Source: Fragum whitleyi
Taxonomy: Eukaryota; Mollusca; Bivalvia; Cardiida; Cardiidae
Direction of reading: 5' to 3'
DNA length: 64,000 nt
Assembly: GCA_948146395.1 (NCBI GenBank)
Contig: OX411552.1
Location: 11,447,957 to 11,511,956, forward strand
Position 1 is the first letter of the stretch, and every line of letters starts with the position of its first letter. Of the stretch, positions 10,880-22,196 are shown piece by piece. The translations under genes and the position numbers were made by a program. Under the pieces are notes generated by a model that saw nothing but the letters and a program-made list of their open reading frames with translations, searched no databases and was not told the DNA's origin.

Positions 10880-11080
10880 GAAGCAACGTGAAAAATTCCC
10901 GCGGTCTGGTGAATTCGATCCAGGGAACGTTCGATCCTACAGCCAACCTTCTAACAACAGGACCACGTGCACTTCTTCAAAAAGCCTGGCTTTTATTTCA
11001 AAATATTTGATTTGCGCCACGCAAAAGTCGGGGAATCATCGATTCTAAAGCCACCATCTTAACCACTAGATTACGGACTC
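10880..11080 (-). repeat. Two tandem tRNA-like segments (SINE-like)
   Basis: On the - strand, GAGTCCGTAATCTAGTGGTT starts an A-box-like segment followed by GGTGGCTTTAGAATCGATGATTCCCC. About 110 bp further on, AGAAGGTTGGCTGTAGGATCG then AACGTTCCCTGG repeats the same pattern. The B boxes are imperfect. A dimeric tRNA-derived SINE relic is the likeliest reading; two independent relics are also possible. Confidence 0.45.
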
Positions 11081-11097
11081 GACTTAAAAAAGGAGAA

Positions 11098-11508
11098 GGT
11101 AATACAATATGACCTACGTCACGGAAATGAAATAAACCCGATGATATATTTGATATATCATGGGTGTTATTACACTAGTGGAATAACTATGCAAATGAGA
11201 CAAGAACGTATAGCATGTTGTATTTTCGTTGTGAAAATGACGTCATAATTTTGCAAACGGCGTTATATGTTTCGCGGATTAACTTGAAACGAAAAGATGG
11301 TCTGGATTTCCTCTATTTTTCGCAAAAGTTCGGATTATATCATTAAAAGAATATCTAATTAGTGGTCATTGAACACCAATTTTTATAAAAGTCGTCATCT
11401 AAAACAGATAAAACTCGGCAAAAACTTTTTTTTATCTATTTACAGATGACGTGTTTAATAAATTTGGTATTCCATAATCACTCATTCAATATCCTCTATA
11501 TATGCTTC
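11098..11508 (+). mobile_element. Family B MITE copy
   Basis: It starts ATATGACCTACGTCACGG and ends CATTCAATATCCTCTATAT. The family has a conserved 5' third (ACACTAGTGGAATAACTATG, CAAATGAG). Its 3' third is a long imperfect hairpin around CGTCATCTAAAACAGATAAA and TTTATCTATTTACAGATGACG. There is no transposase frame. Four copies lie in the window; the copy at 38336-38746 has an empty site in its duplicate. Confidence 0.75.
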
Positions 11509-11568
11509 CATTTTGAATTGTGCCACGTAATGGTAATGATCGGAGAAGTATTAATTTTACAATGTAAC

Positions 11569-11937
11569 TTTATAATACGACCTACGTCGCGAGAGTGAAA
11601 TAGCCCTATTGAATAATTACACGGGTGTTATTACACTAGTGGAATAACTATGCAAATGAGCTATGGACGGATAGCAGCTTTAAATTTTCATTGTGAAAAT
11701 GACGCCATTGTAGATTTGATGACGTCATTTCACAAACAACGTTATATGTTTCGCGGAATAACTAGAATCGATCAATATCACATTTGTGCTCATTTAATAC
11801 CGAAATTATGAAACTCGTCCTCTAAAACAAATAAAAACTCGTCGCAGCCTCGTTTTTATCTCTTTATAGACGACTCGTAAATAAAATCGATATTTAATGA
11901 CCTCTCATTCAATACTCTCTATGTTATGTGATATGTC
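11569..11937 (+). mobile_element. Family B MITE copy
   Basis: Starts TATAATACGACCTACGTCGC and ends TTCAATACTCTCTATG. It lies 60 bp after the previous copy in the same orientation. The hairpin arms are CGTCCTCTAAAACAAATAAA and TTTATCTCTTTATAGACGAC. Confidence 0.75.
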
Positions 11938-12463
11938 AGCCGTAAAGTGGCCGTCCTTGGGGTCGGAAAATTTCCACATTTTACGGCAGAATTATAAAAG
12001 TAAACAGGATGCATAGTCTTCTCTTGTTTCATATCGTAATTATTTTGTTTGTAACATGTCATTTCGGTGAAAGAATGGTCAAGCTACCCTGTGTTCAGGA
12101 TGTAGCCCTTAATACTGATGAAATAACTTATAATAATCATCAATAATAGTAATAATAATATATAATTTCTTTTACGTAAATGTGTCAATTAAGTATAGTA
12201 GGGGAAGGAGTTATATGCAAAAAGTGAATACTTAGGGCGAAGCCTGTAGTTGACAACTAATGCCATTTTGAGAAGTGTTCAACATATTTGATATTGACAA
12301 ATGAACTTGGCCGTAACAGATGACATTGACCTTGGTGTTATAACGTTAGGTAGACTAAAGAAACAAAACATATATGGTGTTTACTGCTTTATAAGCAAAC
12401 TCACGCTATCCAGAACCGGACACAGTATTCATTATAATTTCAGGATAATACGTCATGTTACTA
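11938..12463. other. No recognisable feature
   Basis: A short ATAATAATAATA stretch near 12130-12165; otherwise nothing shared with other parts of the window. Confidence 0.4.
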
Positions 12464-12465
12464 TA

Positions 12466-13474
12466 CGAGGGTGGACCAAAAAATACGTGGACTTTTACTA
12501 TAACTTTGGTATTTCCCAACGGAAATAAATGAAATTTTGTACACGTCTCAAATCATTCAATGTTGACAAAATATCAAATTTACAAGAGTCTGCTATGACT
12601 CTGACGTAAGAAATCTAACATTTGATATACCTGGGTAGGTGCTACCGGCGCAACCCATTTTGTAACGTTACTTCCTAGTGTTACTACCCGTAATTGTCCC
12701 CTCAATTTGGACCAAACACTTCCAAACTTCGCCTAATTACGTGTTGACGTTATGATTAAGGATATTTAAAATTTGAGCATAATCCATTCGCTTTTTTTCG
12801 AATTAAAAGTCAGTAAACTAAGGGCACGCGTCAATTTTTGAACTTCGAAACGACGGCACCGGCGCAGCCAGAGGCAACCGGACACAAATAAAGTTCTACT
12901 GGACCTATGGAAAACCTTAGTCGAGAGGTTTAAATGATTAAATATGCTTAAAGGTCTTCAAATGTAAGCAGATACCTTCTTTTTAAATGGTTGAAAAGGT
13001 TTGTTTAAGAATGGTGAGTGTTTCTGAAGGATGACACTCGGAGAATGGAAAACGTCTCCTCGGCTTTTAATCTGTAATTGTCACAGAACGGCATCAGTCC
13101 ACAATCGTTTAGACACATTACACATTTAAGTTAATCGTTTTGGACCAGATGGATATGAAAATAGTACTTATCCAATGGACAAGCGATGCAGAAATCATGT
13201 TTATTGTTGAGTCGAGTATTTTGAAAAGTGCTGACTTTCTAGTCGGAACTTATCAATACCGCAGCGTCATATTGACGTCGTTACCGTGCGCCGGTACCAA
13301 ATGACTACATGATTTAGAATGGTTGCTACAGGTGACCAACTATTTGGATTTCATCCAAATTTACACGAAAAAAAGAAAAATGCCTCAATTTAATAACAAT
13401 GTAGTTTTCTCTTCAAAGTATGTGAAATCAAAATTTCTGCAACGCTAGTCTACGTAATTTTTGATTCACCCTCG
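12466..13474. mobile_element. Mariner-type element, about 1.0 kb, no intact transposase
   Basis: Terminal inverted repeats of about 27 bp: left CGAGGGTGGACCAAAAAA then TACGTGGAC; right, on the complementary strand, CGAGGGTGAATCAAAAAT then TACGTAGAC. TA flanks both ends (12464-12465 and 13475-13476), the expected target duplication for Tc1/mariner. CGAGGGT termini and a length near 1 kb fit mariner. No long ORF survives, so it is a decayed or non-autonomous copy. Confidence 0.75.
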
Positions 13475-13513
13475 TAAATAGATAAAGTTGTAATGCTGAT
13501 ACTGATACCTGAA

Positions 13514-13933
13514 ACAGTTAGAAACATCGTGAAATTGACAATATGAATGATTTTGGAATGATTTTGGAATGAAAATGAATGAGTGCCTCTAATGACTTTG
13601 AGTGAAATAAAAGGGTAATGACTTATCGCTAATTTTGTTCGAGATGTTTATTTCCTCCCTTCAATGAAATACACATACTTTTATGTTTGTGTGTCTTTGT
13701 AGACCAGTTAGACACCTTAGAATTCACACCAGCCAATCAATTCGTAGAATAATGTAATTTGATTTTAATTAAATTTCTATCATCCTGTACGATTTCGAAT
13801 TGTTTTTTCTGGATTTTGGAGCGTTTTTGATCGATTAAAGTGAGTTTTTGGAATGAATGGATGGAGCGCTGAGTGAATGGTTTGGAATGATTTCGAACGC
13901 AATGATTGTCAATTTAAGGATGTTTTAACTGTA
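13514..13933 (+). mobile_element. Family A MITE, variant centre
   Basis: Left ACAGTTAGAAACATCGTG, right TTTTAACTGTA. The right arm of the central palindrome is missing: after TTTTGTTC GAGATG the sequence goes straight to TTTATTTCCTCCC. Confidence 0.85.
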
Positions 13934-14080
13934 CCAACAGAAAGGTCTTTTCAAAAGCAAAGCTCATATGCAATACGAAAGGCTCTATCCATTGCCATTC
14001 AAAAGGTATGGTGAATAATGAAGTATTTTTCGGGACAAACAGACAATCTGACATGTCAAAAACAATATTCTCCCGATCTG

Positions 14081-14455
14081 CAGTTAAAAATATCGTGATA
14101 TTGACAATTAATGATTTTGGAATGGTTTTGGAATCAAATTGAATGAGTTTGTGGAGTGAGATTTGAGTGAATTGAATGGGAGGTAATCCAATATCGCAAA
14201 TTTTGTTCAGGATGAACAAAATTAGCAATAGTAATTACCTCCCTTTAAAAAGAATTGCATATGTGTTCTATAAATAGCTTTCAATTTCTTCAAGATCTAA
14301 TTATACGCTTTTAATTTCAATTAATTCAGTGAAATCCCGATTTTTTCCAAGTTATTCGGTTTGAGTGAGTGTTTGGAAAGAATGAATGGAGCGCTGAGTG
14401 AGCGAATTAAAATGGTTTTCATTGAGATGAATGTCAATTTCACGATGTATCTTTA
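14081..14455 (+). mobile_element. Family A MITE, shortened
   Basis: Left CAGTTAAAAATATCGTG. Right TIR at TGAATGTCAATTTCACGATG, after which ATCTTTAC replaces the usual TAACTG. The segment between the palindrome and the GAGTGAGTG block is shorter than in other copies. Confidence 0.85.
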
Positions 14456-15229
14456 CGGGAGAATGGGGGGGGGGGGCATAATAAAAGGAAAATATGAAGC
14501 TGTACCCAGAACATGTTACAGTCTAATAAGGAAGATAACTTTATCGTCAAAAGATAATCCGCAATACTCTCCCTTCCACCAGCTGTCTATAAGGACACAC
14601 ACAATTCCACCTTACTCAGTCTTTCTTCCTATATAAGTACACATGAATGCGACATTTCCGGCGCAATGACGCAGATTTCACAGCTTTCGTTCAGCTTTTG
14701 AGTATTTGATATAAATGAATGTAGTTTGTCCCTAGGTTTTCATAATATATTGGATCAGGACGCATTGGATTTACCGTTAAACTATGTCAAACACATATAC
14801 CGTCTAAATTCCAACACAAAAAAGAGCCAATTCAATTTACAAACCCTTGGAGTTAACAAATCAGCTGAACATAAAAACTAAGTCCTGAAAAATAAAGAAA
14901 ATCTTGTCTTACTGCAAAATGATTCTTTGTCAAAGATATTACTATAAAAGAGCAATATTTTTTTTCTTTGTATGGCAACATACACTCTTAAAAAACGGGG
15001 AAATTTTTAGGGACTTTTTCAGCACCTACGACCCCGTAAGTACTTGGTTTGATGACCATACGACACACGTGAGTGCAACAGAGATGGTACATTTGTTACA
15101 ATACTGTGATAAGTATAGCTTTAACCATGTGATTAATTTATTACTGTGATATCATCGTTGAAACATGCTTTCTTCTCTTGATATTTGGTTAAAAAAAAAC
15201 TAAGAAAAAACCGCCGAACGGTGATTGAA

Positions 15230-15795
15230 CCTGCGTGTGGAGCGAGCTTTGAGTGATTTTAAAGGGGGTAATTCAATGTCGCTAATTTTGTGCAGGATGA
15301 ACAAAATTTGCGTTATTAATACACCCCCGGCCCTTTTTTTAGAAAAAAATATGCATACATGTTCTATAGATAAGTTCATATTTCTTCGAGAATATATTAA
15401 ACGCTAAAAATTGCAATTACAGTCAAACCTGTGTTAGTGGTCACCTGTGTTCAGCAAGCAACCTGTCTTAAGCAAGCGGCCACTTAGTCCCCTAATGAAC
15501 CAATTGCACTTAAATTGACCTGTATTAAGCAAGCACCTGTCTTAAGCAAGCACTTTTTGAATGTCCCTTGGGTGCTTGCTTAAGACAGGTTTGACTGTAT
15601 GTCAAAGAGATTGCGACTTTTTTTCTAGCCTTATTCATTTTGGAAGACGTTCTTGACACTATCTTTTCAGTGAGTTTCAGCGTTTTTTGAATGGTTTGAG
15701 TGAGTGTTTGGAATGAATGAATTGAGCGCTGAGCGAGTGATTTGGAATTGTTTTCATACAGATGAATGTCAATTTCACGATATTATTAACTGTAG
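15230..15795 (+). mobile_element. Family A MITE, 5'-truncated, interrupted by a nested MITE
   Basis: It begins inside the left half (GTGTGGAGCGAGCTTTG), keeps the palindrome (15267-15335), and resumes after the nested element at 15600. It ends TTCACGATATTATTAACTGTA. Confidence 0.85.
15420..15597. mobile_element. Nested pogo/Tc1-like MITE, about 180 bp
   Basis: Ends CAGTCAAACCTGT and ACAGGTTTGACTG are inverted repeats flanked by TA on both sides, fitting a Tc1/mariner/pogo-type insertion. Sub-terminal CTTAAGCAAGCAC and GTGCTTGCTTAAG extend the pairing at the right, and CTTAAGCAAGC occurs several times inside. It sits within a family A copy, so it is younger than that copy. Confidence 0.75.
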
Positions 15796-15947
15796 ATGTT
15801 TATTCCACGTAATTTGGAGGGTTCTACATTTATTTTTTTACTCACACAACTCGTCCCTTGATAATTTGTCATTTCGTGACAGAAAGATAATCTATATTCC
15901 TAACATACACCTTATCCATTCTCTGTGGAAATTAGTGATGGTCATGA

Positions 15948-16381
15948 TACAGTTAACAACATCGTGAATTTGACAAGGAGAATGATTTTGGAATTATTTA
16001 GGAATGAAATTGAATTAGTGTGTGGAACTAGTTTTGAGTGAATTTAATGGTTGGTAATCCTATATCGCCAATTTTGTTCAGGGTGAACAAAATTAGCGAT
16101 ATTGATTACCTCTCTTTAATGAAACAAATGCATACAAGTTCTATACAATTTCTTCAAGAACCTATGAGGCGCTAACAATGTGAATAATGTCAGTGAAATC
16201 GCGATTTTTCTCTGTCAAAATTTATTTTGAATGACGCTGTTGATTCTATGTTTTCCAATTACTTTGATCGTTTTTGAATGGTTTGAGTGAGTGTTTGGAA
16301 TGAAAGATTAGAGCGCTGAGAGAGCGATTTAGAATGGTTTTGATTGAGGTGAATGTCAATTTCACGATGTAACTAACTGTA
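15948..16381 (+). mobile_element. Family A MITE, best intact reference copy
   Basis: TA then CAGTTAACAACATCGTGAAT at the left; ATTTCACGATGTAACTAACTG then TA at the right. TIRs are about 28 bp and TA flanks are as expected for Tc1/mariner-type transposition. The left half holds repeated GAATGATTTTGG-like words. The centre is a palindrome, GGTAATCCTATATCGCCAAT to ATTGATTACC, with GTTC/GAAC closing the loop. The right half has GAGTGAGTGTTTGGAATGAA and GAGCGCTGAG. There is no coding capacity, so it must be mobilised by another element's transposase. Orientation for all copies follows this one. Confidence 0.92.
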
Positions 16382-16569
16382 TATAACTGGACAATCTAAG
16401 GTATAAAAAAAAAATTCATTCCCTAACCTCCCCATTTCCCCACCCCACCTCCGCTTATTTAGCTTCTCTGGCGAAAGAAAACTGGGCTATAGTCAAGGCG
16501 CTGCGTCCGTCGTGAGCGCGTCCGTTCATTGTAAATCTTCTGCTTGACTGAAGAAATCAGACGTTCACG

Positions 16570-17461
16570 TACAGTAAGTAACGCACCCATCTCGATCAAG
16601 CCATTAAAAGTCATTCGCTCAGCGTTACATGCATCCATTGCAAAAACTCGCACTATTCAAAAACGCCACGAAATCGTTCAAAACGATTCGAAGTCGTTCA
16701 AGACTATCAACATTTCACTCGAATTGATTAAAAATTCGCCAATTTTATTCGTTGGTATGGATTTTAAACCAAGGTTCGTTTGTTGGTTTGTTTTGTTATT
16801 TTCTTTTTTTCTATGGTTTTATTATATTTTGTTTTGTTTCGGGGGAGGGGGCGTAAAGACACACAAACTAATATTACGTTTATTGAGGTAAAGATATCTA
16901 CAATTTGGAAGAAATTAACGATATTATGTTGCCTCCCCTTAATTCCACCCAAAAGTCATTCCTCCCTCTCATTCATTTTTATTTCGCTTTCTTTAATGCT
17001 TTACGGTGGTTTATCGTGAAATATCGGTAGATTATCACATGATAATCTCACCGCATAAACAGTTAAAATTATCAAAAACTTATACCCTGCTTTTTGTGCA
17101 TTTCATCCCATCTGACGTCATCTATGCCGGACGAAATAAGTCACGTCACAATGAACGTTGCATAGCAATCACGCGAAAAATGACGCGCTTTACGAAAATA
17201 GGTCCTAGAAATTTCACAATTTATCTCATTTTTGCAATAAAGAAAAAAATAATCTTTTGTTTTTCGAGTAAGATCGATTAATATTTCGTTTCGTGAACAA
17301 CAAAAGCTATATTTTCACTCGTGGCACCGCCACTCGTGAAAATATAGCTTTTGTTATTCACTCAGTGAATATAAATCGATCTTACACTGAAACAAACCAT
17401 TATCCTCTATTTTATTTCGAAATGATTTACCTTCTCATTTTTACGATATTATTAACTGTAC
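16570..17461 (-). mobile_element. Family A subfamily 2 copy with an inserted segment
   Basis: Left TACAGTAAGTAACGCACCCA. The inner TTGGTATGGATTTTAAACC and AAGACACACAAACTAATA blocks are shared with copies at 23932 and 28864, defining subfamily 2. The palindrome remnant is about 16895-16945. About 420 bp of unrelated sequence (17000-17430) separates the body from the right end ACGATATTATTAACTGTA. Confidence 0.6.
17268..17384. repeat. 117-bp near-perfect hairpin
   Basis: The arms start GTAAGATCGATTAATATTT and end AATATAAATCGATCTTAC. The inner arms CAAAAGCTATATTTTCACTC and its complement close on GTGGCACCGCCAC. It forms the right part of the sequence inserted in the family A copy above, and may be one end of that insertion. 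Confidence 0.75.
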
Positions 17462-17581
17462 TTTTTCATTTCTTTCCGTATATGGTGGCAATGCATTGGA
17501 ATCGGAAAAAAAAACGTCAATGGTGCGGGTATTACGCCATGAGGCGTATAAGCTGATTTTGTTCTTTTTTTTTAAAGTAGT

Positions 17582-17995
17582 TTATAATATAACCTACGTC
17601 GCGGAAGTGATATGACCCCGTTGAATATTTTTGATATTACACGGGTGTTATAACACTAGTGGAACAACTATGAAAATGAAGTCAGAGCGAATCGCAACGC
17701 TTTTTTGTAACCGCGAAAGTGACGTCATAATGTATGTATTGTGACGTCAGTTTTAAACGGAAACTTGAAATGTTGAATTTCAAGAATTTTGACGATTTTT
17801 CGCAAAAATTCGGGGTATGTTATAAATAGAATATAAAATTTGTGCTCATAAAATACCGAATTTATAAAACTCGTCATCTATAAACAGATAAAAACTCGTC
17901 ATAGCCTCGTATTTATCCGTTTATACATGACTCGTTTAAATAAATTTGGTATTCCATGAGCACTCATTTAATATCCTCTTTTTATTAAATATTCT
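17582..17995 (+). mobile_element. Family B MITE copy
   Basis: Starts TATAATATAACCTACGTCGC and ends TTTAATATCCTCTTTTTAT. Two TGACGTCA-like words, a CRE-type palindrome, sit at about 17720 and 17741. The hairpin is around 17873-17935. Confidence 0.75.
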
Positions 17996-17999
17996 CTTT

Positions 18000-18299
18000 C
18001 GATACATTTCGTCAGATGAAGTAAATAATCCATAAACAAAAAATGAAAATGATGAAGTAAACCAAAGAGAGAAATAACCAGAAGAAAATATACAATGGCT
18101 CGCTCACCAATTTATATTATCCAGACAAACTTGAAAATATTAAGGTAAAAATTTGTGGCTCAGACACAAAGAATGCGTTAAAAAGATTATGCGTCTATTA
18201 CACTTGCAAAAATCAAAGGCGTAAAAAGTTACCAGGAAATTTATACGGCCTTTTAAAGTATAACTAACTACCCGTTGAACTTAAAATGCGTCACTCAAA
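18000..18299. other. No recognisable feature
   Basis: No supportable feature between the family B copy and the minisatellite. Confidence 0.35.
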
Positions 18300-18545
18300 A
18301 TGCAACGTTCATGGCCATGTATACACAGTCCAAACCGATATATACAAAAAGCTTGCTGATATATGCCAGGTCAACGCCGATGTATATAAGGTGCGTGCCG
18401 AAGTATGAACTTTCCATACCGATGTGTACAAGGTCCATGCCGATAAATGCAAGGTCCATGCCGATAAATGCAAGGTCAATGTCGATGTATACAAGGTTCA
18501 TTCCGATGTATACAAAGTCCATGCCGATATATAAAAGGTCATAAA
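18300..18545. repeat. 21-bp minisatellite
   Basis: About ten degenerate units of TGTATACAAGGTCCATGCCGA. All six frames stay open in places because the period is a multiple of three, which explains the repetitive ORFs here. A second, shorter CCAACACCAACATCGACG-like array follows at 18625-18690. Confidence 0.8.
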
Positions 18546-18747
18546 AAGCCGACGGTGACCACACATGCCAAGTTTCATTTCGATATTTTCAATAACAACA
18601 GAGATATGACCACGATAAAGGTTAATCACGCCAACACCAACATCGACGCCAACAGTTACACCAACGCCAACATCAAGGCGAACGACGCAAAAGTGACCAT
18701 AATAATTCGGGTTTCCTTCGAAAACAGCCGAGTTTAAAAATGCAAAT

Positions 18748-21700
18748 GTAAAACAAGAGGACCACGATGGGCCTATATCGCTCACCTGAGTAAGTCAAAT
18801 CATAACTTGTCAACCATGTGAAGATTACCACAGATTAGTTGATTACATTGGGGTGGTTTTGAAAGAAACAGACTTTAATTTCGTCCTACTGAATTTTTTT
18901 CTGATTTTCGTAAATTTTCAACATTTTTTCTTACCATAGCAACCAAAAGTATGAATGAAATTAAATTCAACATCTTTGCTAGACCTGCACCTTACGAACA
19001 TCCCTGACAAGTTTAAAATAGGTTGACCCAATGGTTTAGAAGAAGGTGAATCTGTTCTAAGATTTTGAGCAATATTTGGCCTTTCCTTTACCAAGGAAAC
19101 CAGTGGTTTTGATGGAATTAAAGTCTATCAGCTTGATTGGCCTAGGAGTTTAGGCGAAGAAGATTTCTTTACAAGAATTTCGGCTAATTTAGGCCATTTT
19201 TTAGCCTTTCCGATACCATGGACGCTAGAGTTTTTGATTAAATAAAATTCTTTAAACAGCTTTTGAAGAGCTTCACCCAAAGATCATCCCTGCAAAGTTT
19301 TAGCTTGATTGACCCAGTGGTTTGGGAGAAGATTTTTTTTATAAGAATTTCAGCATTTTTTGGCCATTTTCAGCCTTTCCGTTACCATGGAAACCAGTTT
19401 TTGATGAAATTAAATTATTCTAATAACTTTTGAAGAGGATCACCCAAGGATCATCCCTGCAAAGTTTCAGCTTGATTGCATATCCAAGTTCCAAGTTTTA
19501 TTTGTATTATAAGGCCAACGGCCCATACACATATAAATACATTTAAAAATACAAACAAAATTTGTAAGTGTACAAAATATATGGCAATCAACATAAACAT
19601 GAAAAAAATCTGTCAAAATGTGAAACAATTCAGTCAAACAAATCAATTTACAGTTATTCATCTGTAGATGAATATATGTATAAATTATTTGTTTGACCTT
19701 TTTTTGTTCTTAAAAGACACAGTGTATTTAGATATGTATTTATACTTGTGATTCCAGATAAAGTTTACTTTTTTCTAGCGGATAAAAGATAAACATAGCC
19801 AAATTTCGGATCGTTGTTTCTTTTTTTGATGGCATTAGCTTATTAATGATGTTATATTTATTACATTTGTATATTTCGAGTCAATGTAATCCTTTCTCAA
19901 ATCTTTATATAGGGGACATATTCACACGAAATGTATTTCGTCCTTAACATGTGAATCACAAAAGATACAAAATCGATATTCTCTGGTTATGCCATTGTGT
20001 CTCCCCTTTTCGATCATAATTGGGTTCGAAACACTTCTAAATGAGGAAAGACATGACCTAAATTTATTTACATCAATGGATGACAGATATTGTTCCTATC
20101 CAAAAGAGTTTTTGAAGCCACAGTAATAATTCAATTTTATATTTTCCGCACAACTAGCTCTCCATTCTTGTATATATTGGTCTTTTAACCGTTGAACATA
20201 TTCATATAAAAACATGTGTTCGTTTTCAACAGTTTGATTTTCCCAAATTTGACCAAAACCATTTCTACATAGGTTTAAACGCTCATTGGAAACCCAATTT
20301 TGATATCCGAGATTATCATAGTGCAAAAGCATTTTATAACAAAGTTTGACAAATCTGTTATCTGACAATTTTAGGATACGAAGCCAGTATTTAACTACTC
20401 TTTTGGATGACAAAATTCTTCATTGATATCTACCGGTATCTCCCAAAATAGACAAATTGCATGATTTAGAATTAACATTAAGAAGTCGTTTACATACGTA
20501 AATCTGTATATTTACTATGCAATTCCTATTTTGTAAACCCCAAAGCTATGATCCGCATAACATAATTGGAGAGATCTTTGCATAAAAAATTTAAAGAAAG
20601 AAGATACGGGAATATAAGGCATGTGATCAAACGACTTTAAAACATATTTTAAAACCTTCTTTGCTTTTAGTGCTGCAGTTTCTGACATATTATATAATGA
20701 TAATCTGTTGGTGAAGTCAATGCCCACATACGAGAAACGAGGGACAATTTCAATGTTTTTGCTGTCATATGTGCATCGTTCTTTTTTCGATAATTGGCTA
20801 CCATTTTTAAACACAACAATTTTAGTTTTATCTAAATTGACCTTTAACTTGTAACTATAACAGTAAGTTTTTAGAATTTCTAGTTCTTTTTGTAATCCAT
20901 GTACTGTGTCGGAAATAAGGCCTATGTCATCGGCAAACATAAACATAAATATTTCTGTAAACGGGGGAACAATTGTATGCCTCTAACATCATTATTGGCT
21001 ATAACGTCATCCAGGTCATTAATAAAAAGAGAGAATAGGGTTGGGCTTAACGGACAACCCAATCTAAGACCCATTGCACATGGAAATAAGTCACTTATGC
21101 CCGATTCAGTTCTCATACACGCCTTTACATCACTATAGACAGCTGTGATTGCTTTACATAAATTTCCACCTATACCTTTTTTTAGAAGCACATTAAAGAG
21201 CAGTGGACGGCTAACAGAGTCGAAGGCCTTCTCAAAATCCATAAAAGCTACATATACAGCCTTTCTTTTCCTCGACAGATATTTGGAGATCACTGAGTAG
21301 AGAACAAACGCGTTATCGAAAGTATTATAATTTGACCTGAAACAAGCCCGAGATTCTGTTAGACATTCATATGCTTCAGTAAAAAATGTTAAACGTTTGG
21401 TAAGTATACTTAGATACAATTTACATAGTATTTCCATAAGAGGAATTCCCCTATAGTTACTGGGTTAGTTCACATTACCTTTTATATGTATCGGTACTAA
21501 TAAAATTTTTGCCCAATTTGTTGGGAATTTGCCATATCTGAATAATCTATCAAATAGTAAATTTACAAAAGGGAGTATTGTGTTTATACTGTACTTCAAA
21601 TGTTTTGGAGTAATTTCACCAGAACATGCTTCGTTTACATTAAATGAATTAAAACATGAAATTATTTCTTCGTCTGTAATATCAGAATTAAAAATTACAC

Positions 21701-22196
21701 TTGTTTCTTCATCTTCAATTTGATTGGCCAAGAAGTTTAGAGGGAGAAGATTTTTTTATAAGAATTTCGGAATTTTTTATAAGAATTTCGGATTTTTTTG
21801 GACAATTTCAGCCTTTCCGTTACAATGGAAACCAGAGTTTAAGATGAAATCAATTTTTTTTAACAGTTTGAAGAGGTTCACCCAAGTAACATACCTGCAA
21901 AGTTTCACATTGATAGGCCAAGCGGTTTAGAAGAAGCTTTTTTTCTAAGATTTTCGGCATTTTTTGGCCTTTCTGTTACCATGGCATTCAGGATTTTTGA
22001 TAGAACTAAACTCTTTTAACAACTTTCACAGAGCTTCACACAAGGAACATCCCTTCAAAGTTTCAGCTTGATTTGCCTGGTGGTTAAGGAGGAGAACATG
22101 TTTAAAGAAATTTTTGACGGACGGACGGACGGACAGACGGACGGACGACGGACAGTTAGTGGTCACAATAGCTCACCTTGTGCTCAGGTGAGCTAA
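18748..22196 (-). repeat. Family C long repeat, inverted, split by a LINE
   Basis: Read on the - strand it begins CTCACCTGAGCACAAGGTGA, then GAGCTATTGTGACCAC and GTCCGTCC repeats (22120-22156). About six diverged units of about 190 bp follow, each with CATGGAAACCAGAGTTTTTG, AGCTTGATTGGCC and CCCAAGGATCATCCCTGCAAAG in + orientation. It ends near GCTCACCTGAG at 18780. The LINE at 19479-21719 interrupts a unit within CTTGATTG. The same family lies at 4455-5640. Confidence 0.7.
19479..21719 (-). pseudogene. 5'-truncated LINE with broken reverse transcriptase
   Basis: The insertion is framed by CTTGATTG (19471-19478) and TTGATTG (21720-21726), a likely target-site duplication. On the - strand the RT shows motif A FMDFEKAFDSV, motif B GLRLGCPLSPTLF and motif C MFADDIGLI. 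GxRxGCPLSP points to an L1/RTE/R2-type group rather than the GVPQGS (Jockey/CR1) type seen elsewhere in this window. A C-terminal segment (20413-20096) has VKYWLRILKL and a Trp-rich LINE tail. Lesions: in-frame TAA near 21465, a frameshift near 20955, and stops and shifts between 20525 and 20405. The 3' end shows AACTTGG twice instead of poly-A. Confidence 0.82.

Noticed and set aside
18275..18564. Repetitive proteins on both strands
   Set aside because: A 21-bp minisatellite keeps all frames open in step; there is no other coding evidence.
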